From assembly GCF_026340975.1 (NCBI RefSeq), contig NZ_JAPEOS010000001.1:1944501-2008500 (forward strand): DNA of 64,000 nt, in the 5' to 3' direction. Made by a program: the position numbers and the translations under genes. Under the pieces are notes generated by a model, which was given only the letters and a program-made list of their open reading frames with translations, ran no database searches and was not told the origin of the DNA. Shown piece by piece: positions 18,813 through 30,003 of this stretch (position 1 is the stretch's first letter; each line of letters starts with the position of its first letter). The DNA is from Streptomyces sp. NBC_01214 (GTDB taxonomy: Bacteria; Actinomycetota; Actinomycetes; Streptomycetales; Streptomycetaceae).

Positions 18813-19891
18813 GCTCGCCGGGGCGCACCGAACACCTGGTCCTGGACGGCGTACTGACGGCCGAGGAGGCCGCCCTGACGGTGGCGGGGATCCTCGCCGC
18901 GCAGCGCGCCGACGGCGCCATACCGTGGTTCCGCGGGCACCACCTCGACCCGTGGGACCACACCGAGGCCGCGATGGCGCTCGACGCGGCCGGCGAGCAC
19001 GAGGCGGCCGAGCGGGCGTACGCGTGGCTGGCCCGGCACCAGAACCAGGACGGTTCCTGGTACGCGGCCTACGCCGACCGGCCCGACGGCGTGGACACCG
19101 CGGAGCCGCAGGACGCGAGCCGCGAGAGCAACTTCACCGCGTACATAGCCGTCGGCGTGTGGCACCACTACCTCTCCACCGGCGACGACATCTTCCTCGA
19201 CCGCATGTGGCCGACCGTCTACGCGGCCGTGGAGTGGGTCCTGACGCTCCAGCAGCAGGGCGGCGAGATCGGCTGGAAGCGCGAGGCGGACGGCACGGCC
19301 GTCACCGACGCCCTCCTCACCGGCTCCTCCTCCATCCACCAGGCACTGCGCTGCGCGCTGGCCATCGCCGAGCACCGCGAGGAGCCGCAGCCCGACTGGG
19401 AGCTCGCGGCGGGCGCGCTGCGGCACGCCATCCGGCGCCACCCGGAGCGGTTCCTCGACAAGAACCACTACTCGATGGACTGGTACTACCCGGTCCTCGG
19501 CGGGGCACTGACCGGCTCCGAGGCCAAGGCGCGCATCGACGGGCGCTGGGACGAGTTCGTGGTCCCGGACCTGGGCGTGCGTTGCGTGCTGCCCAACCCG
19601 TGGGTGACGGGCGGCGAATCCTGCGAGCTGGCGCTCGCGCTGTGGGCGACGGGGGAGTCGGACCGGGCGCTGGAGATCCTGCGCTCGATCACCCACCTGC
19701 GCGCGGACAACGGCATGTACTGGACGGGGTACGTGTTCCAGGACGAGGCCGTCTGGCCGGTGGAGCAGACCACCTGGACGGCCGGGTCGCTGCTGCTCGC
19801 CGTCGCGGCGCTCGGCGGGGACGAGGCCACCACCGAGGTGTTCGGCGGGACCTCGCTCCCGGCCGGGCTGGAGCCCGACTGCTGCGGCTGA
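18809..19891 (+). CDS. Alpha/alpha-toroid protein annotated as prenyltransferase-like
   Basis: 360 residues, GTG overlapping the preceding TGA (GTGA). Repeating helical hairpins with toroid signatures (ILAAQRADGAIPWF, WLARHQNQDGSWYAAY, FTAYIAVGVWHHYLSTGD, SMDWYYPVLGGAL). It carries several acidic and aromatic residues at loop ends as in six-hairpin glycosidase or prenyltransferase folds, but no DXDD cyclase motif was seen. No signal peptide, so cytoplasmic. Role unknown; coupling to a GT4 and a methyltransferase suggests glycan or glycolipid metabolism. Confidence 0.75.
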   Translation: MSSPGRTEHLVLDGVLTAEEAALTVAGILAAQRADGAIPWFRGHHLDPWDHTEAAMALDAAGEHEAAERAYAWLARHQNQDGSWYAAYADRPDGVDTAEPQDASRESNFTAYIAVGVWHHYLSTGDDIFLDRMWPTVYAAVEWVLTLQQQGGEIGWKREADGTAVTDALLTGSSSIHQALRCALAIAEHREEPQPDWELAAGALRHAIRRHPERFLDKNHYSMDWYYPVLGGALTGSEAKARIDGRWDEFVVPDLGVRCVLPNPWVTGGESCELALALWATGESDRALEILRSITHLRADNGMYWTGYVFQDEAVWPVEQTTWTAGSLLLAVAALGGDEATTEVFGGTSLPAGLEPDCCG

Positions 19892-19904
19892 CCGGGTGGC
19901 CGGC

Positions 19905-20207
19905 TCAGCGACGGTAGAGCCAGCCGGCCATGGCGTGGCCGACGAGCAGGTAGGCGACGGCGGCGATGCCGTAGCCGATCACGACCTGGACCCATGCGCG
20001 GCTGAAGGTGAACAGGTCGTAGGACCAGGCCGCGAGCCAGGAGGCGACGTCGTGGACGAGGTCGACCAGGGCGTTGCCCTGGTTGGCCTCCAGCAGGAAG
20101 AGCAGGATCCAGAGTCCGATGACGAAGGCGAGCACGTCCGCCACCAGCGCGACGGCGCGGCCTGCTTGACTGCTTCCCCGGGTGCGTACTCGTGTGTGAG
20201 TGCTCAT
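19905..20207 (-). CDS. Small membrane protein, unknown function
   Basis: 100 residues. Two hydrophobic helices (AVALVADVLAFVIGLWILLFLLE and VQVVIGYGIAAVAYLLVGHAMAGWLY) separated by an amphipathic WLAAWSYDLFTF segment, with a basic N-terminal tail and basic C-terminus. Convergent with the alpha-toroid gene, 13 nt apart. I do not recognise a characterised family. Confidence 0.7.
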   Translation of the reverse strand: MSTHTRVRTRGSSQAGRAVALVADVLAFVIGLWILLFLLEANQGNALVDLVHDVASWLAAWSYDLFTFSRAWVQVVIGYGIAAVAYLLVGHAMAGWLYRR

Positions 20208-20320
20208 GCGGCGCGTGTTGCCGCCCCGGGGTGTCCTAAACCCGAACGGGTCCCCCCGGCTGGTGGAGCCGGGGGAGCGGGGCGAGGCTGCGGGAGACGC
20301 CTCAGCACCCGGAGGAAACC

Positions 20321-20968
20321 GTGCCCGTGCCCGTACGCGTACCCACGACCGTCCGATTCCGCCGCGCCCTCACGGCGGTGGTCCTGTCCACCGCGCTGAT
20401 GGTCGGCGCCACCGCATGCGGCAGTGGCGGTAACGGCCCGCGCGAGGAGCTCTCCGCCGCGTCGATGGGGGAGCTGGCCGCCCTCGCGGCGGCGGAGCCC
20501 GCCGCCGTCGAGGCCGACGAACTGGCCGCCCCGACGCCGTCGCCCAGCACGTCCGCGGAGAAGCAGAAGTTCGCCAAGACGCGGTTCGTCGCCAACGCGA
20601 GCCTGGCCGCCGGTGCGACGTACCAGTGGATCGTCAAGCCGTACCGCGCGGGCAAGTTCAAGAAGGGTGCCAAGGGTCGCACCTTCGCGCTGATCAAGGC
20701 GGGCCTCGCGGGCGCGTTCGCGTACAACCGGCTCAAGGCGGCGGCCCAGAACGCCAAGGGCGACCCGCTGCTGGCGAAGGCGGTGGCCCCGCTCACGGCG
20801 GGCATCGAGTCCCTCAAGGGCCTGGGCAGCAAGCTGCGCAAGGGGCAGGCGGGTGACGGTGACATCGACTCCTTCGACAGCGTCATCAACAGCGTGAAGG
20901 AAGCGGGCCAGAGCGCGGGCGCGGTGGTGACGGACAAGGTCCCGAGCACGTCCGAGCTGGGCGGCTAG
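20321..20968 (+). CDS. Putative lipoprotein, unknown function
   Basis: 215 residues. GTG at 20321 with GGAGG 5 nt upstream. Arg-rich n-region, hydrophobic core ALTAVVLSTALMVG and lipobox-like ATAC at about residue 33 indicate a lipoprotein. The mature part is Ala/Lys-rich, with an N-terminal low-complexity stretch and a helical region (FALIKAGLAGAFAYNRLKAAA) with many Lys. No catalytic motif seen. Confidence 0.7.
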   Translation: MPVPVRVPTTVRFRRALTAVVLSTALMVGATACGSGGNGPREELSAASMGELAALAAAEPAAVEADELAAPTPSPSTSAEKQKFAKTRFVANASLAAGATYQWIVKPYRAGKFKKGAKGRTFALIKAGLAGAFAYNRLKAAAQNAKGDPLLAKAVAPLTAGIESLKGLGSKLRKGQAGDGDIDSFDSVINSVKEAGQSAGAVVTDKVPSTSELGG

Positions 20969-20991
20969 CGTTCAGGGCCCGGCCGTTGCCG

Positions 20992-21515
20992 TTGCCCTGG
21001 CCGGGCGGCGTTTCCGGGTGCGGGCCGGTGGCCGCGCGCTTGCCCTGGCCGGGCGGGTGCGGATCCCGTCCCGGGTGCGGTCTGGTGGCCGCGGGTCCTG
21101 TTCCGGGTGCGGGCCGGTGGCCGCGCCTCAAGCGCCGGCGGGGCTGGGTTTGGTGTCCCCGGCCGGGGGTGTGGTCCGTCGGGTCGGGCGGTGCCCCTCC
21201 GGGGGCTCTCCTCGGCTCGCGCCAGGCGGCCGTGGTCCTGCCGTACGGCCTGGGTTGCGCGCTCGTCCTGCGGGGAGCCCCCGCAGTGTCCCCGCCCCCG
21301 CGGCCCCCGTACGAGGCGGCACGGCCGGGGGCGGGGACGGCGGGGGGTGTCCCCGCAGGCGACGCGGATCCGCCACCGCCCCGCATTTCCACACCGCGCC
21401 GCTCCGCAAGCCGAGGAGATACCCGCCGCCGGGACCGCACCCCCATCCCAATCCCGCCCAGGCGACACACCCCAGCCCCGCCGGCGTTTGAGGCGCGGCC
21501 ACCGGGCCGCACCCG
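20992..21515. repeat. Large imperfect inverted repeat flanking about 330 bp of non-coding DNA
   Basis: Degenerate copies of the 44-bp unit found at 21505-21724 occur in opposite orientation around 20992-21120. The intergenic motif GCGCCTCAAGCGCCGGCG (21123) is mirrored by CGCCGGCGTTTGAGGCGC ending at 21496. The interior (about 21148-21472) shows no convincing gene; open frames there are by-products of GC bias. Confidence 0.6.
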
Positions 21516-21724
21516 GAGTGGTACCCGCACCCGCCCGGCCAGGGCAAGGGCCGCACCCGGAGTGGTACCCGCACCCGCCCGGCCAGGGCAAGGGCCGCAC
21601 CCGGAGTGGTACCCGCACCCGCCCGGCCAGGGCAAGGGCCGCACCCGGAGTGGTACCCGCACCCGCCCGGCCAGGGCAAGGGCCGCACCCGGAGTAGAAC
21701 CCGCACCCGCCCGGCCAGGGCAGT
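21505..21724. repeat. Five direct tandem copies of a 44-bp unit
   Basis: Units start at 21505, 21549, 21593, 21637 and 21681. The first four are identical or nearly so; the fifth differs at GTAGAAC for GTGGTAC and at its end. Each unit contains GGCCGCACCCGGAGTGGTAC and CCCGCCCGGCCAGGGCAAG. No spacers, so not a CRISPR array. It lies just upstream of the gene at 21743. Likely a variable-number tandem repeat. Confidence 0.9.
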
Positions 21725-21742
21725 GGCTGTTTCAATGGGGGG

Positions 21743-22129
21743 GTGATCGAGATCGTGGTGGTGGTCCTCGGCGCCGTGGGGGCCGGGTGGCTGCTGCGGC
21801 GCAAGCATCGTGCGCGGACGGCCGCCGGGCCCGTGCCCGGGATTCCCTGCATGGTCCGGATTCCGGCCGGTGAGGGCCGCTGGCGGGTGGGCCGCGTGTA
21901 CGGGGACCAGGGCGCTGCCCGGTGGGTTCCGCGGCGCGGGGAGGCCGTGGCGCTGCCCGGCGGGCGGGCCACCGGGATCCGGGTGCCGTCCGTGAAGGAG
22001 GGGATCTCCATCAACCCCGGCTCGCGGATCGTCACCTGCGCCTACGACGACGGCGGGAGCATCGAGATCGCCGTCATGCCGTTCGACGTGCGGGAGCTGC
22101 TGGAGGCAGTGCCGCAGGCCGAATCCTGA
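21743..22129 (+). CDS. Membrane-anchored protein, DUF2550-like
   Basis: 128 residues. N-terminal membrane helix IEIVVVVLGAVGAGWLL followed by RRKHRAR, then a small domain with CMVRIPAGEGRWRVGRVYGDQGAARWVPRR, GSRIVTCAYDDGGSIEIAVMPFDVRELLEAV, resembling DUF2550 proteins of actinobacteria. GTG at 21743 is preceded by a G-run. Function unknown; convergent with the LLM gene, 9 nt apart. Confidence 0.65.
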   Translation: MIEIVVVVLGAVGAGWLLRRKHRARTAAGPVPGIPCMVRIPAGEGRWRVGRVYGDQGAARWVPRRGEAVALPGGRATGIRVPSVKEGISINPGSRIVTCAYDDGGSIEIAVMPFDVRELLEAVPQAES

Positions 22130-22138
22130 CGACCGGGC

Positions 22139-23149
22139 TCAGCCGTTGAGCTCCGCCAGGACGCGCAGGGTGTGGGGGTCCGGAGCCGTCAGGAGGAGGT
22201 CGGTCACCGGGCCCTTGCGCCAGAGGTCCAGGCGTTCCGCGATCCGTTCCCGGGGGCCGATGAGCGAGATCTCGTCGGCGAACTCGTCCGGTACCGCCAG
22301 GACCGCCTCCTCCTTGCGGCCCGCGAGGAACAGCTCCTGGATGCGGCGGGCCTCCTCCTCGTAGCCCATGCGGGCCATCAGGTCGGCGTGGAAGTTGCGG
22401 GCCGCGTGGCCCATGCCGCCGATGTAGAAGCCGAGCATCGCCTTGACCGGGAGCAGGCCCTCCGCGACGTCGTCGCAGACCTTGGCGCGGGCCATCGGCG
22501 CGATCATGAAGCCTTCGGGGAGGTCGGTGAGGGAGGCCCGGTAGACGTCGGTGCGGGTCGGGGACCAGTACAGGGGGAGCCAGCCGTCCGCGATCCGGGT
22601 GGTCTGGGCGATGTTCTTCGGGCCCTCCGCGCCCAGGAGGAGGGGGACGTCCGCGCGGAGGGGGTGGGTGATGGGCTTCAGGGGTTTGCCGATGCCGGTG
22701 CCGTCCTCGCCTCGGTACGGGTGGCTGTGGAAGCTGCCGTCCAGCTCCACCGGGGCCTCGCGGCGCAGTACCTGGCGGATGACGTCCACGTACTCGCGGG
22801 TGGCCGTGAGCGGGCTGGAGGGGAAGGGGCGCCCGTACCAGCCCTCGACGACCTGCGGTCCGGACAGGCCGAGGCCGAGCATCATCCGGCCGCCCGAGAG
22901 GTGGTCCAGGGTCAGGGCGTGCATGGCCGTGGCGGTCGGGGTGCGGGCGGCCATTTGCGCGATGGCCGTGCCGAGGCGGATCCGCGAGGTGTGCGCGGCG
23001 ATCCAGGTCAGCGGGGTGAAGGCGTCGGAGCCCCAGGCTTCGGCGGTCCACACCGAGTGGTAGCCGAGGTTCTCGGCCTCGGTGGCGAGGTCGAGGTGGG
23101 CGGGGGAGGGGCCGCGGCCCCAGTAGCCGAGTGCGAGTCCGAGGCGCAT
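22139..23149 (-). CDS. LLM-class, probably F420-dependent oxidoreductase
   Basis: 336 residues from ATG 23149, starting MRLGLALGYWGRGPSP. Luciferase-like TIM barrel: EAENLGYHSVWTAEAWG, RIRLGTAIAQMAARTPTATAMHALTLDHLSGGRMMLGLGLSGPQVVEGWYGRPF are typical of actinobacterial F420-dependent enzymes. Substrate unknown. A perfect CTGAC-N5-GTCAG palindrome lies 18 bp upstream, the same motif as at the P450, aldehyde dehydrogenase, FadE34 and Hsd4B promoters, suggesting a redox step in the same pathway. Confidence 0.88.
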   Translation of the reverse strand: MRLGLALGYWGRGPSPAHLDLATEAENLGYHSVWTAEAWGSDAFTPLTWIAAHTSRIRLGTAIAQMAARTPTATAMHALTLDHLSGGRMMLGLGLSGPQVVEGWYGRPFPSSPLTATREYVDVIRQVLRREAPVELDGSFHSHPYRGEDGTGIGKPLKPITHPLRADVPLLLGAEGPKNIAQTTRIADGWLPLYWSPTRTDVYRASLTDLPEGFMIAPMARAKVCDDVAEGLLPVKAMLGFYIGGMGHAARNFHADLMARMGYEEEARRIQELFLAGRKEEAVLAVPDEFADEISLIGPRERIAERLDLWRKGPVTDLLLTAPDPHTLRVLAELNG

Positions 23150-23167
23150 GTACGGTCCCTCCAGAAT

Positions 23168-23182
23168 CTGACGAGGCGTCAG
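23168..23182. promoter_or_regulatory. Perfect CTGAC-N5-GTCAG palindrome
   Basis: CTGACG-AGG-CGTCAG, 6-bp arms around 3 nt, 18 bp upstream of the LLM oxidoreductase ATG. Positioned to act as a repressor site. No KstR-type box is visible beside it. Confidence 0.65.
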
Positions 23183-23196
23183 GTGACTGTAGAGCA

Positions 23197-23228
23197 ACGG
23201 CCCCCCGCCCGGAAGGGCGGGGGGCCGT
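23197..23228. terminator. Strong hairpin terminator
   Basis: Perfect 14-bp stem ACGGCCCCCCGCCC / GGGCGGGGGGCCGT with GGAA loop, 21 bp beyond the end of the minus-strand gene that stops at 23250. It terminates that gene and insulates the LLM promoter. Confidence 0.9.
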
Positions 23229-23249
23229 CGGCTCGGGTCCGGGCGGCGG

Positions 23250-24086
23250 TCAGCCGCGCTGGATGCCCGAGGTGTCGTTCAGCACGCCGCGGCGGCCGTC
23301 CTGGGTCTGGGCGATCAGGTTGGCCGCGCCACGCTGCTCGACGGCCAGGTACCAGGTGCCCGGGGCGAGTTCGGCGATCGGGGTCGGGGAGCCGTCCTCC
23401 GCGTAGAGCGGACGGGCCACCGGCACCGCGAACCAGAACGGCGTGAAGTCCGCCGCCGGGGCCGGGGTCGGGGCCGGCGTGTGCGGGGAGTCCTGCGGAC
23501 CGGGACCCGGGGTCGGGGTCGGGTTCGGCGTGCCGCCGTACGGCGGGACCGGCTGCGGCGTGGAACCGTACGGCGTCTGCTGCGCGCCCGGGTAGCCGTA
23601 CCCGGCACCCGGCTGGGGCTGGCCCGGCTGGCCACCGTACGGCGGGACGGCGGCGGGACGCGGCTCCGGAACGAGCTGGCCGGCGAGCGCCGGGATCTTC
23701 GCACCGGCGATGGCCACACCGGCCAGGGCCAGCGTGCCCAGGAGGGCGAGGATGGAGCCCGCGCCGAGGTCGAGCACGTCCGGGCAGGCGATGAGCGCCC
23801 ACAGCGACGACCAGGCGGCGGAGACGGCGAGCACGGTGCCCCACGCCGTCAGCGGCAGGCCGGCCAGCTTGCGCTCAGGCTGGAAGCGGGAGGCGATCAG
23901 CAGGCCGGCGGCGATGAAGGCGAGCAGGAAGATGCTGGGGAGCGCCAGGTAGTTGGAGTCAAGGTCCCACACGCTCGGCCGGTCGATACCGGTCGCGGAG
24001 TAGAAATCGAGGAACGAGGCGATGAACAGCAGCGCCGCTGCTCCGATCACCACGCCGTCGCCTCGAGTGAGGGAGCGGATGTTCAC
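23250..24086 (-). CDS. Membrane protein with Pro/Gly/Tyr-rich linker (DUF5336-like)
   Basis: 278 residues. Four hydrophobic helices in the first ~130 residues (VVIGAAALLFIASFLDFYS, ALPSIFLLAFIAAGLLIA, AWGTVLAVSAAWSSLWALIA, ILALLGTLALAGVAIAG). Then a disordered Pro/Gly/Tyr-rich linker, and a ~60-residue C-terminal module (FWFAVPVARPLYAED...APGTWYLAVEQRG...LLNDTSGIQRG-like) probably for protein interaction. Such proteins are common in actinobacteria, function unknown. A terminator follows. Confidence 0.75.
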   Translation of the reverse strand: MNIRSLTRGDGVVIGAAALLFIASFLDFYSATGIDRPSVWDLDSNYLALPSIFLLAFIAAGLLIASRFQPERKLAGLPLTAWGTVLAVSAAWSSLWALIACPDVLDLGAGSILALLGTLALAGVAIAGAKIPALAGQLVPEPRPAAVPPYGGQPGQPQPGAGYGYPGAQQTPYGSTPQPVPPYGGTPNPTPTPGPGPQDSPHTPAPTPAPAADFTPFWFAVPVARPLYAEDGSPTPIAELAPGTWYLAVEQRGAANLIAQTQDGRRGVLNDTSGIQRG

Positions 24087-24239
24087 GTCTTAGGTGTCCT
24101 TCTCGGTCTCGGTCGTCGTCTCGTGGTGCCGCGGTCGCAGAACGTGCCTGCAGCAGGGCGGGCGGGACCATGGTACGGAGGTTTCCGACGGCCGAGATGA
24201 TCGGGGCGGCGGGTGGTCCCGCCGGACTCCCGAAGGGGA

Positions 24240-25253
24240 CTACCCGCCGAGGAAGCCGACGATGCCGTCCGCGATCCCCTGAGCCGCCTTCTGCCGCCAC
24301 TCCGGACTCGTCAGCTGCGCCGCGTCCTTGGCATCACGCATGTTGCCGCATTCGATGAACACCTTGGGCTGGGTTGACAGGTTCAGTCCGCCGAGGTCGT
24401 CGCGGACGACCAAACCGGTACCGCTGCCCAGATAGTTGGCGGGGGCGGAGCCGGTGGTGCGGGCGAAGTTGCCGGCGATCCGCTCGCCCAGCTCCCGGGA
24501 CGGTCCGACGATCTTCGCGGTGTCCGCGGCGCCGCCCTTGACCTTGGCCGGGAGGATGACGTGGAAGCCGCGGTTGCCCGCCGAGACCCCGTCGGCGTGG
24601 ACGGACACGACGGCGTCGGCCTTCGCCTCGTTGCCGATGCGGGCGCGCTCGGTGATGCAGGGCCCCCACGGGCGGTCGGCCTGGTGGGTGAGGACCACCT
24701 TGGCCCCCTGGGCCTCCAGGGCGGTCCGCAGGCGCTTGGAGACGTCGAGGGTGAAGTCCGCCTCCTTGTAGCCGGCGTTGGTGGTGGTGCCGGTGGTGTC
24801 GCACTCCTTGCGGCCCGTGCCGATGTCGACCTGCTGGTCGATCTCGTCGGTGTGCGCGAAGTTCCCGGCGTTGTGGCCGGGGTCGACGACCACGGTCTTG
24901 CCGGCGAGCGGGCCCTGGGCGGGTGCGGGTGCGGGTGCGGCCGCGGTGGTGCTCTGACTGGCGCTGGGGCTCGTACTCGCGCTCGCGCTCGCGCCCTCGC
25001 CGGGCGTGGAGCCCGGCTTCGCGTCCCGCTGGCCCGGCGACGGGGTCGAGTGCGAGGCGGACAGCGGCGTCGAGCGGGACGGCCCGTCGGACCCCGTCCC
25101 GGCGAACGCCTGGGTCAGGACCCAGCCCGCCAGAGCGGCCGGGGCGAGCGCGGCAACCCCGACGACGAGCGTGGCGCGTCGGGTGAACCAGGGCCGGTCC
25201 GGGTCGATGGAGGAGCCGGCCTCGGGGGGCGGGGGGCTGTTGTCGTTGCGCAC
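24240..25253 (-). CDS. N-acetylmuramoyl-L-alanine amidase (Amidase_3)
   Basis: 337 residues, GTG at 25253. Short cytoplasmic N-terminus, one membrane helix (TLVVGVAALAPAALAGWVL), a Ser/Thr/Pro/Ala-rich stalk, then a zinc amidase domain: VVVDPGHN, YKEADFTLDVSKRLRTALEAQG, VSVHADG and VFIECGNMRDAKDA, which carry the zinc ligands and catalytic Glu. It cleaves the amide between MurNAc and L-Ala in peptidoglycan, outside the membrane. It has an insertion with two Cys (GRKECDTTG and WGPCITERARIG), as in CwlM/Rv3717-like enzymes. Confidence 0.9.
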   Translation of the reverse strand: MRNDNSPPPPEAGSSIDPDRPWFTRRATLVVGVAALAPAALAGWVLTQAFAGTGSDGPSRSTPLSASHSTPSPGQRDAKPGSTPGEGASASASTSPSASQSTTAAAPAPAPAQGPLAGKTVVVDPGHNAGNFAHTDEIDQQVDIGTGRKECDTTGTTTNAGYKEADFTLDVSKRLRTALEAQGAKVVLTHQADRPWGPCITERARIGNEAKADAVVSVHADGVSAGNRGFHVILPAKVKGGAADTAKIVGPSRELGERIAGNFARTTGSAPANYLGSGTGLVVRDDLGGLNLSTQPKVFIECGNMRDAKDAAQLTSPEWRQKAAQGIADGIVGFLGG

Positions 25254-25347
25254 GCCGCGATGCTAGACCCGCCTCCCGTCGCCCGTCCGGACCGTAGGCC
25301 ATCCGAAGGCGTGGTGCGATGGTATGCCCGGCGTTCATCGGGACGCA

Positions 25348-25962
25348 TCAGGCCCGGCCTTCACGCCCGCGCGCCGAGCGCACCCACGCCCACGCCATGT
25401 GCCCCACGAGAGCCAGGGCGGTGAGGACCGCGATCACACGGATCGCGCTCCAGGTCAGTTCGACGAATCTTCCCGCAGTGGCCGCTTCCACTTTCAGGCG
25501 GGCAGACGTCTCGACGTAGACGATGAGCGGAACGAGGAGACGGAACGAAAGCCCGCCGATTCCGGGGATCCGCGCCAGATTCCCGAAGAGGCCCATCGGG
25601 GCGCCGAAAAAGAAAGCGGCAATTCCCCAGAACAGGATCCCCGACGAGACGCCGTCCCCGACCGTCCCGTCGGACGTCATCCCGATGGGTGCGGCGGGGC
25701 TCAACCATTTGAGCAGGTAGTAGACGACCACGCCGACGGCCAACGCGGAAGACGCCAGCCAGGCGGACTCCACCTTCGATTTCCTGGTGTACCCGACGAG
25801 GAAGGCGAAACACGCCCACGACCATCCTCCGGAGAACACGATGTTCACGACGTGAGGAATCGGGCTTTCGGATTTGCCCGAGAGCGCACCAAGGGCGCCG
25901 ATCAGCGCACCCGCTCCGAGGGTCAACAATGCGGACGTGGTGCGAGTGCGCAGAAAATTCAC
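25348..25962 (-). CDS. Polytopic membrane protein, unknown function
   Basis: 204 residues, GTG at 25962. About six hydrophobic segments (LLTLGAGALIGALGAL, SWACFAFLVGYT, ASSALAVGVVVYYLL, GILFWGIAAFFFGAPMGLFG, LVPLIVYVETSARL, VIAVLTALALVGHMAWAWV). Codon use is less GC3-biased than neighbours, with runs such as GAAAAAGAAAGC, suggesting later acquisition. I do not recognise a characterised family. Confidence 0.75.
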   Translation of the reverse strand: MNFLRTRTTSALLTLGAGALIGALGALSGKSESPIPHVVNIVFSGGWSWACFAFLVGYTRKSKVESAWLASSALAVGVVVYYLLKWLSPAAPIGMTSDGTVGDGVSSGILFWGIAAFFFGAPMGLFGNLARIPGIGGLSFRLLVPLIVYVETSARLKVEAATAGRFVELTWSAIRVIAVLTALALVGHMAWAWVRSARGREGRA

Positions 25963-26112
25963 GTCGTGCTTCCCTGTCCGCGGGTCACCGGTAGCAGCGG
26001 TCGGCCAGAGGTGATCATCTGCGAGTTCTGGCCCCCTGTGAAGTGATTTCTGACAGGTTGGCCAGAACCGTCCGGCTCACGGCGAACCGCCGCTGGTGCG
26101 ACGCGGGCGGCG

Positions 26113-28738
<2,626 letters not shown>

Positions 28739-28894
28739 TATCGCCGCATGCGAGTGGAGCGGCTGCCGACCGCTTCTGACCGACCGTGACCGATCGCCTG
28801 ATTCGCACTACCGGAGCGCATCCGGCTGATTACGCTCGGCGACAGGGCGAAACGAACGCCGAACGCACAGCGTGAACTTGGGGGTGACCACCTC

Positions 28895-29743
28895 ATGGTC
28901 AAGATCCGCGAGCTCGATCCCAGCGCCTCGCCGCTGGACTTCTACGGGTACGAACTGCGGCGCCTGAGGGAACAGGCCGGCCTGAAGCAGGCCCAGTTGG
29001 GCGAGATCATCTTCTGTACGGGCTCCCTGATCGGTCAGATCGAGACGACGAAGCGCGTCCCGACCCGGGACTTCTCGGAGCGGGTGGACGCGGCGCTGGG
29101 CACCGGCGGGGTGTTCTCGCGGCTGATCGGACTCGTGCTGCGGAGCCAGTTGCCGACCTGGTTCCAGCCGTACGCGGAGATGGAGGCCCGGGCCTCGTAC
29201 ATCTCCACCTTCCAGGCGCAGTTGGTCTACGGGCTGCTCCAGACGCCCGCCTACGCGCGGGCCGTGCTCGGGGTGCGGACCGAGGGGGACCTCGACACGA
29301 AGGTGGCTGCGCGGATGGACCGGCAGCGGATCCTCGACCGCGAAGACCCGCCACTGATCTGGGTGGTGGTGGGCGAAGGCGTGCTGCACCAGGAGATCGG
29401 TGGCCGCGAGGTGATGCGGAACCAGCTCGCCCATTTGTTGGCCCTGCAGAGGAGGGAGTGGGTGAAGGTGCAGATCCTGCCGTTCGAGGCAGGCGCCCAC
29501 GCGGGGGTGATGGGCTCGTTCAACCTTCTGCGGTTCGAGGACGACCCCGACATCGTCTACACCGAGGACTTCGTGCAGGGCCATATGACGGCCAATCCGC
29601 CCGCTCTCAGGGAGGGTTCGCTCCGATACGATCATTTGCAGGCAGCCGCCCTGTCCCTGGAGGACTCGGTGGCACGGATCGCCCGCGTAATGGAGGAGCG
29701 TTATGGACACCATCCGGAACCTGACGGGCGCGCAGTGGCGTAA
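28895..29743 (+). CDS. XRE-family regulator with DUF5753 ligand-binding-like domain
   Basis: 282 residues. HTH near the N-terminus (YGYELRRLREQAGLKQAQLGEIIFCTGSLIGQIETTKRVPT), then the DUF5753 region (YAEMEARASYISTFQAQLVYGLLQTPAYARAVL, EGVLHQEIGG, ILPFEAGAHAGVMGSFNLLRFEDDPDIVYTE). It is a WhiJ-type regulator, paralogues of which control development and secondary metabolism in Streptomyces. Its 3' end overlaps the DUF397 gene by 41 nt, the usual partner arrangement. Confidence 0.92.
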   Translation: MVKIRELDPSASPLDFYGYELRRLREQAGLKQAQLGEIIFCTGSLIGQIETTKRVPTRDFSERVDAALGTGGVFSRLIGLVLRSQLPTWFQPYAEMEARASYISTFQAQLVYGLLQTPAYARAVLGVRTEGDLDTKVAARMDRQRILDREDPPLIWVVVGEGVLHQEIGGREVMRNQLAHLLALQRREWVKVQILPFEAGAHAGVMGSFNLLRFEDDPDIVYTEDFVQGHMTANPPALREGSLRYDHLQAAALSLEDSVARIARVMEERYGHHPEPDGRAVA

Positions 29744-29969
29744 GTCTTCGTACAGCTCCGACACGGGCGGCCAGTGCGTCGAGTGCGCGCCGCTCGGTGA
29801 CACCGGCTGGCTCAAGGCCTCGTACAGCGGTGACACCGGCGGTGATTGCGTCGAGATCGCCGCGCAGCCCTGCCGCGTCGCCGTACGGGACTCCAAGAAC
29901 CCCGAAGGTCCCGTATTCACCGTCCACCCCGCGGCGTTCGAAGCCTTCGTGAGGTCCGTCTCGGTATGA
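29703..29969 (+). CDS. DUF397 protein with duplicated motif
   Basis: 88 residues. Two copies of the DUF397 signature: WRKSSYSSDTGGQCVECAPLGDTG and WLKASYSGDTGGDCVEIAA, then VAVRDSKNPEGPVFTV and FEAFVRSV. DUF397 proteins pair with adjacent XRE/DUF5753 regulators and are thought to antagonise them. The double motif suggests an internal duplication. ATG at 29703 lies inside the regulator gene, giving translational coupling. Confidence 0.9.
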   Translation: MDTIRNLTGAQWRKSSYSSDTGGQCVECAPLGDTGWLKASYSGDTGGDCVEIAAQPCRVAVRDSKNPEGPVFTVHPAAFEAFVRSVSV

Positions 29970-30003
29970 TCCGCTCCCTGACGACGGGGAGGGAGTCGGG
30001 GGG

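Noticed and set aside
21505..21724. CRISPR-like repeat array
   Set aside because: The 44-bp units are directly adjacent without variable spacers, and no cas genes are present.
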